Below are positions 61,908 to 64,000 of a stretch of DNA of 64,000 bases, piece by piece. Source of the stretch: Lichenostomus cassidix. Lineage: Eukaryota > Chordata > Aves > Passeriformes > Meliphagidae. Both the position numbers and the translations under genes were made by a program. Position 1 is the stretch's first letter, and each line of letters begins with the position of its first letter. Location: assembly GCA_008360975.2 (NCBI GenBank), contig CM039184.1, positions 49,132,797 to 49,196,796 on the forward strand, read 5' to 3'. Below the pieces are notes generated by a model. The model ran no database searches. It had not been told where the DNA came from and saw nothing but the letters and a program-made list of their open reading frames with translations.

Positions 61908-64000
61908 TACTGGCATCCACATTTAGTTTTCTCATACAGACACTGCTGTTAGTCTGATGCTTAGCAGTGGTTTAACAATTACTGGTCTTCAGTGCTCAGT
62001 CTGAGTATTCACTGGACACAAAGAATGCTACTCCATTAGCAAGGGTGCAAAGTCCTGAGAAATGGCAAAATCTGCCTTATAATGTTCATATTTGACCGGG
62101 GAGAAGATACAGGAGGGACCTGGCTGTAGTCTGTGAACAATGCAGGTGGGTGGGAGACTCTGATGGCCAGAAGCTGAATTAAAACAAGCTTTGACATGAA
62201 TGAACATCTCAGTTTCATAGTTGAACTCTGACAAGTAGGTGTATTCCTTGTAGATGTTCTGTAGTTTGAGATGGGATTCATGCAAATCCTATGGACTATG
62301 CTATGTAGGAGGGCAGGATAGATGATCCCAACAGATTCATAATATTTGAATCTTTGAGTTAATTAACAAGATTTTGAGATAGGAATGAAAGTTTGGCACT
62401 TGAATTCTGTTGTTCTGCCAAACAGGAGGACTGATAGAACTTCAAGGCTTCAGCTTTCATCACTACCTTATATGACTATATACTGACTGGGAAGATTCCC
62501 AGCACAGAATAGAAAGATTTAGTTAACACTTCTGCCTTTTGTTTGCTGCTTCTGATAATTTTACCGTTGTATTTCACAATATGTTTTAGAGACACTGTAG
62601 AATCTATCCCTTATAGAAGATTTTTCGTCTTCCGAACATACTATTTTTGGGTCATCATGCTTTTATTTCTCTATTAGTCCGTCTCTTCTAGTTGGTAATA
62701 ATTATTATCAACTTCCTTTTTCTTTCATAGCAGTTAATGCATTACTGCTCTCATATTCCCTTCCTGCAGGAAAGAATGGTTGTCCTTGGCATTTTGAAAC
62801 TTGGGCTTATTGAACACCTACTTCGGTTTCTCAAGAATTTCATAGAATCATTTACACATTTGTCCTTTTGAATCACAAACTGATTAGATTACTGGTTGGG
62901 ACTTCACAGTCTTTACATGGAACTCATTGTATATAGTCCCTTGTGCCAGAAATAGTTTTGTCATCAAACTATCTTCAATCCAGTTTTAGCGTAGATTTAT
63001 CTTGTATCAGATGTAATTAATTTTCAAATTAGGAAATTACTTGTATTTTTGCATTTGTTTAGTGGCAACAGAAGATATCCAGCCTGCTTCATTCAGCTAG
63101 AAGATGTGAGTGATAATGCATTTTTCTATTGTAGCACCAAAGATAGCTCATTAAGGATCTAGTCATCTAGCTAGTTAATTTGATTTGATAGTCTGCAAAA
63201 CAGACCATCTCTTCACTTACCTTGAACTTCATAAGTGACAGTATTAATTAATATCCTTTCAAAATTATTTTCTCCTCTAGTTCCAGTGACTTGGAGATTA
63301 GTGGTAGGAGGGCACACCTTTAACAGGTCTGCAAAGAGAGCAGCTTGGCTGCAAAGAGCCTGCAGTGGCCAGGCTGAACACACAAACTGAATGGGCAGAT
63401 CTTTGCCAAGCTTTTTAGCTGTGAGAGTTTGTGAGCTGCACACATGCAGTGATGCACCTTACATGACATGCAAGGCCATCTCCCCATTCCCCATGTCTAC
63501 TCAGATCCTGGCAATTTGCTTTAACATACTCATCATGCTGGGTTCTGTAACACTGTCACGTTGCTTGGACTTGTGTAAATCCAGTCCCTCTCATCTGTTA
63601 TCCAGCTCTTGTTGCTGATGATTAGGCAATTATGTTTTTCTTCTTTTTGTGTTCTTTGAGCTCATGACTAATTTTGTTCTCAACATCTAGATTTTTATGA
63701 GTGTTCTTTGAGTCTCCATTTTCAGTTGCTCCTTTTTTATCAGTTTTCCACCTTCCTAACTCATACAGTGCACTTGTCTCCTAAAAGTAAGTTTTTCTGC
63801 AGGTGTAGAGGCCAGCTGAATGTTCTGCCTCTTTTCTCTCTGTTCCGCAGTTTCAAGCCCACATATTATTTACCTCTTTAAAAATTAGAAATCTGTTTGT
63901 CATCTGTTCTCCTTTGAGCACTATACATCAAGAATTTCTGAAAATGCAACCTTCTCTGGTTTATCCATCTTTTGTACAACCTGAATTGGCAGCAGGTCAG
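61908..64000. other. Anonymous DNA to the window end
   Basis: No gene, RNA or clear transposon is recognised. The sequence is AT-rich. Small open frames near 62030-62285 and 63213-63618 have no known motif. Confidence 0.4.

Noticed and set aside
1..64000. CRISPR arrays, operons, phage or prokaryotic gene clusters
   Set aside because: Nothing of this kind is present; the composition, LINE/LTR content and lack of dense open frames indicate vertebrate nuclear DNA.

Overview
The window is nuclear DNA from a bird, most likely a passerine. No CDS is called, because I could not identify a protein-coding exon. The evidence for the clade is the interspersed repeats: chicken-repeat-1 (CR1) LINE 3' ends that carry the typical ATCATAGAAT-like tail, two ERVL-type LTRs whose sequence I recognise from passerine genomes, and a short ERVK-type solo LTR. 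The rest is AT-rich and reads as intergenic or deep intronic sequence. Nearly all open frames are short. The few long ones lie in simple repeats, the CpG island or LTRs and are compositional artefacts.

Layout. 1-8000: anonymous AT-rich DNA with a diverged 285-bp segment present twice, about 1.95 kb apart (1391-1675 and 3343-3630). 8000-8420: a candidate CTCF site and an enhancer-like AT-rich stretch. 8955-9557: a nearly pure purine microsatellite of about 600 bp. 9600-17370: anonymous DNA with traces of ancient amniote repeats. 17379-17508: an A/C-only tract. 17560-19690: a strong CpG island of about 2.1 kb, the only clear promoter-like region. It has YY1-, CRE-, GC-box- and M-box-like motifs, a G-quadruplex motif and one good splice donor on each strand. 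22210-22482: a possible degenerate inverted-repeat transposon.

23877-24967 is a full-length ERVL-type LTR on the plus strand. 26111-26490 is a CR1 fragment on the plus strand. 28042-28633 is a second ERVL-type LTR on the minus strand. 31540-31612 is a small tandem repeat. A long featureless stretch follows, with one CTCF candidate near 36040. 47494-47828 is a CR1 fragment with an internal 20-bp tandem repeat. 51400-52500 holds an enhancer-like cluster beside a small GC-rich patch. 59700-60320 is a GC-rich block built on about 60 copies of a GGGRCA hexamer with strong G-quadruplex potential. 60805-60990 is another CR1 fragment. 61642-61901 is a 260-bp solo LTR with perfect 6-bp target duplications.

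The simplest reading is a gene-poor regulatory landscape around one CpG-island promoter. The first exon of that promoter's transcript would be non-coding or GC-rich, with its coding exons outside the window. The two best CTCF-like motifs point toward each other across the island, which would fit a loop of about 28 kb, but this is inference. I see no evidence for a novel multi-gene system. The most notable items are the hexamer G-quadruplex block, the CpG island with opposed donors, the duplicated 285-bp segment and the cleanly bounded solo LTRs.
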